Source: Candidatus Zipacnadia bacterium
GTDB taxonomy: Bacteria > Armatimonadota > Zipacnadia > Zipacnadales > Zipacnadaceae
DNA length: 5,087 bases
Reading direction: 5' to 3'
Assembly (NCBI GenBank): GCA_029821215.1
Contig: JALGTV010000117.1
Coordinates: 1 to 5,087, forward strand
The position numbers and the translations under genes are program-made. Under the pieces are notes generated by a model. That model had not been told where the DNA came from, searched no databases, and saw nothing but the letters and a program-made list of their open reading frames with translations. This document shows positions 4,463-5,087 of this stretch, piece by piece (the stretch's first letter is position 1; the number at the start of each line of letters is the position of its first letter).

Positions 4463-5087
4463 ATGAGCACAAGTCACAGCGAACGTCCCAATGTAGTGTT
4501 TATTCTGACTGATGACCAAGGACCGTGGGCCGCCGGATGTTATGGCAATCCGGAGATTCGCACGCCCAATATTGACCGTTTGGCTGAGACCGGTATGCGG
4601 TTGAGCCGATTTTTTGTGACCACTCCAGTTTGTTCACCGAGTCGGGCCACTTTACTGACCGGCCGTATCTCCTCCCAACACGGCATTCACGACTGGATTA
4701 AGCACGAGAATATGGGGCCTGATGCCAAGGCTTTTACCGCCAACGAGGTTGGCTATACCGATGTAATGGCAGAGCATGGTTATACGTGTGGGATTAGTGG
4801 CAAGTGGCATATGGGTGACAGTCTCCACCCCCAACACGGTCTCTCTTTCTGGTACGTACACCAGCAAGGCGGTGGACCGTATAATAATGCGCCTATGGTG
4901 CGAGACGGACAGCCCATTGATGAGCCAGGATATGTGACCGATGTCATCACTGACGAAGCCCTCAAGTTCCTGGAGGGCCATGGTGACGAGCGGTTCTATC
5001 TGAGTGTGAACTATACCGCTCCCCATAGCCCGTGGATAAACCAGCATCCGCAGGAGATTGTTGATTCGTATGACGATTGTCCCTTTG
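4463..5087 (+). CDS. Type I sulfatase (arylsulfatase superfamily), N-terminal part, 3' end outside window
   Basis: 208 residues are visible and the frame runs off the end; full-length family members usually have about 430-550. The metal-binding Asp pair is in FILTDDQG (Asp17-Asp18). The formylglycine site is CSPSR (57-61), i.e. C-x-P-x-R with Cys57 converted post-translationally, followed by ATLLTGR. The SGKWHMGD motif (112-119) supplies Lys114 and His116, and NYTAPHSPW (183-191) supplies His188. Family enzymes hydrolyse sulfate esters with Ca2+; the substrate cannot be read from this half, and choline-sulfatase, glycan sulfatase or a related esterase remain possible. Unusually for a glycan-degrading sulfatase, there is no signal peptide: MSTSHSERPN leads straight into the first beta strand, so a cytoplasmic enzyme is inferred. 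GAGGAA 10 nt upstream supports ATG 4463. No formylglycine-generating enzyme or anSME gene lies in the window. Confidence 0.93.
   Translation, partial: MSTSHSERPNVVFILTDDQGPWAAGCYGNPEIRTPNIDRLAETGMRLSRFFVTTPVCSPSRATLLTGRISSQHGIHDWIKHENMGPDAKAFTANEVGYTDVMAEHGYTCGISGKWHMGDSLHPQHGLSFWYVHQQGGGPYNNAPMVRDGQPIDEPGYVTDVITDEALKFLEGHGDERFYLSVNYTAPHSPWINQHPQEIVDSYDDCPF

Noticed and set aside
4652..5047. A 131-codon minus-strand frame opposite the sulfatase
   Set aside because: The plus strand carries all sulfatase active-site motifs over the same bases; the minus frame shows none.

Overview
The window holds seven protein genes on about 5.1 kb of roughly even-GC bacterial DNA. It has short intergenic gaps, Shine-Dalgarno sites ahead of most starts, and no tRNA, rRNA, insertion sequence or CRISPR array that I can see. 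The gene set is HEAT repeats, a Cys-rich radical SAM enzyme, DUF456, an exported CBM9-like protein, a DUF2993/LmeA-like protein, a YhfA-type OsmC protein and an arylsulfatase-type enzyme. This mix is typical of environmental bacteria with a carbohydrate or sulfated-glycan lifestyle. Lineages such as Armatimonadota, Planctomycetota-like or other uncultivated phyla would fit, but the sequence does not settle the taxonomy and this is only a guess.

Layout. Positions 1-417 (+) are the C-terminal end of a HEAT-repeat protein, and 460-1476 (+) is a PflA/PflX-type radical SAM protein 42 nt downstream. Positions 1562-2113 (+) encode a DUF456 membrane protein. It runs convergently, across only 28 bp, into 2142-2894 (-), an exported CBM9-like protein. 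A 204-bp divergent spacer (2895-3098) contains a short reverse-strand reading frame that may be the decayed tail of another gene. Then come a DUF2993 protein with a GTG start (3099-3812 +), an OsmC/YhfA-type protein (3923-4351 +) and the N-terminal two fifths or so of a type I sulfatase (4463-5087 +, running off the window).

How they fit together. No single pathway ties the genes together. Two encode exported or periplasmic proteins (CBM9-like, DUF2993) and one an integral membrane protein (DUF456), so the middle of the window is biased to the cell envelope. The sulfatase and the CBM9-like protein are both compatible with use of polysaccharides, but they lie on opposite strands and need not be co-regulated. 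The radical SAM enzyme has no visible substrate partner: there is no glycyl radical enzyme, MEMO1 or AMMECR1 gene in the window. It therefore cannot be assigned a reaction.

The least conventional signal is in the 111-nt gap before the sulfatase. Two inverted repeats lie there, one presenting the Shine-Dalgarno in its loop, and the two are linked by a perfect 7-nt complementarity that could form an alternative fold. A nested inverted repeat with a GNRA-type loop also spans the stop codon of the DUF2993 gene. Both are suggestive only. Repeats of this length arise by chance and need comparative support.
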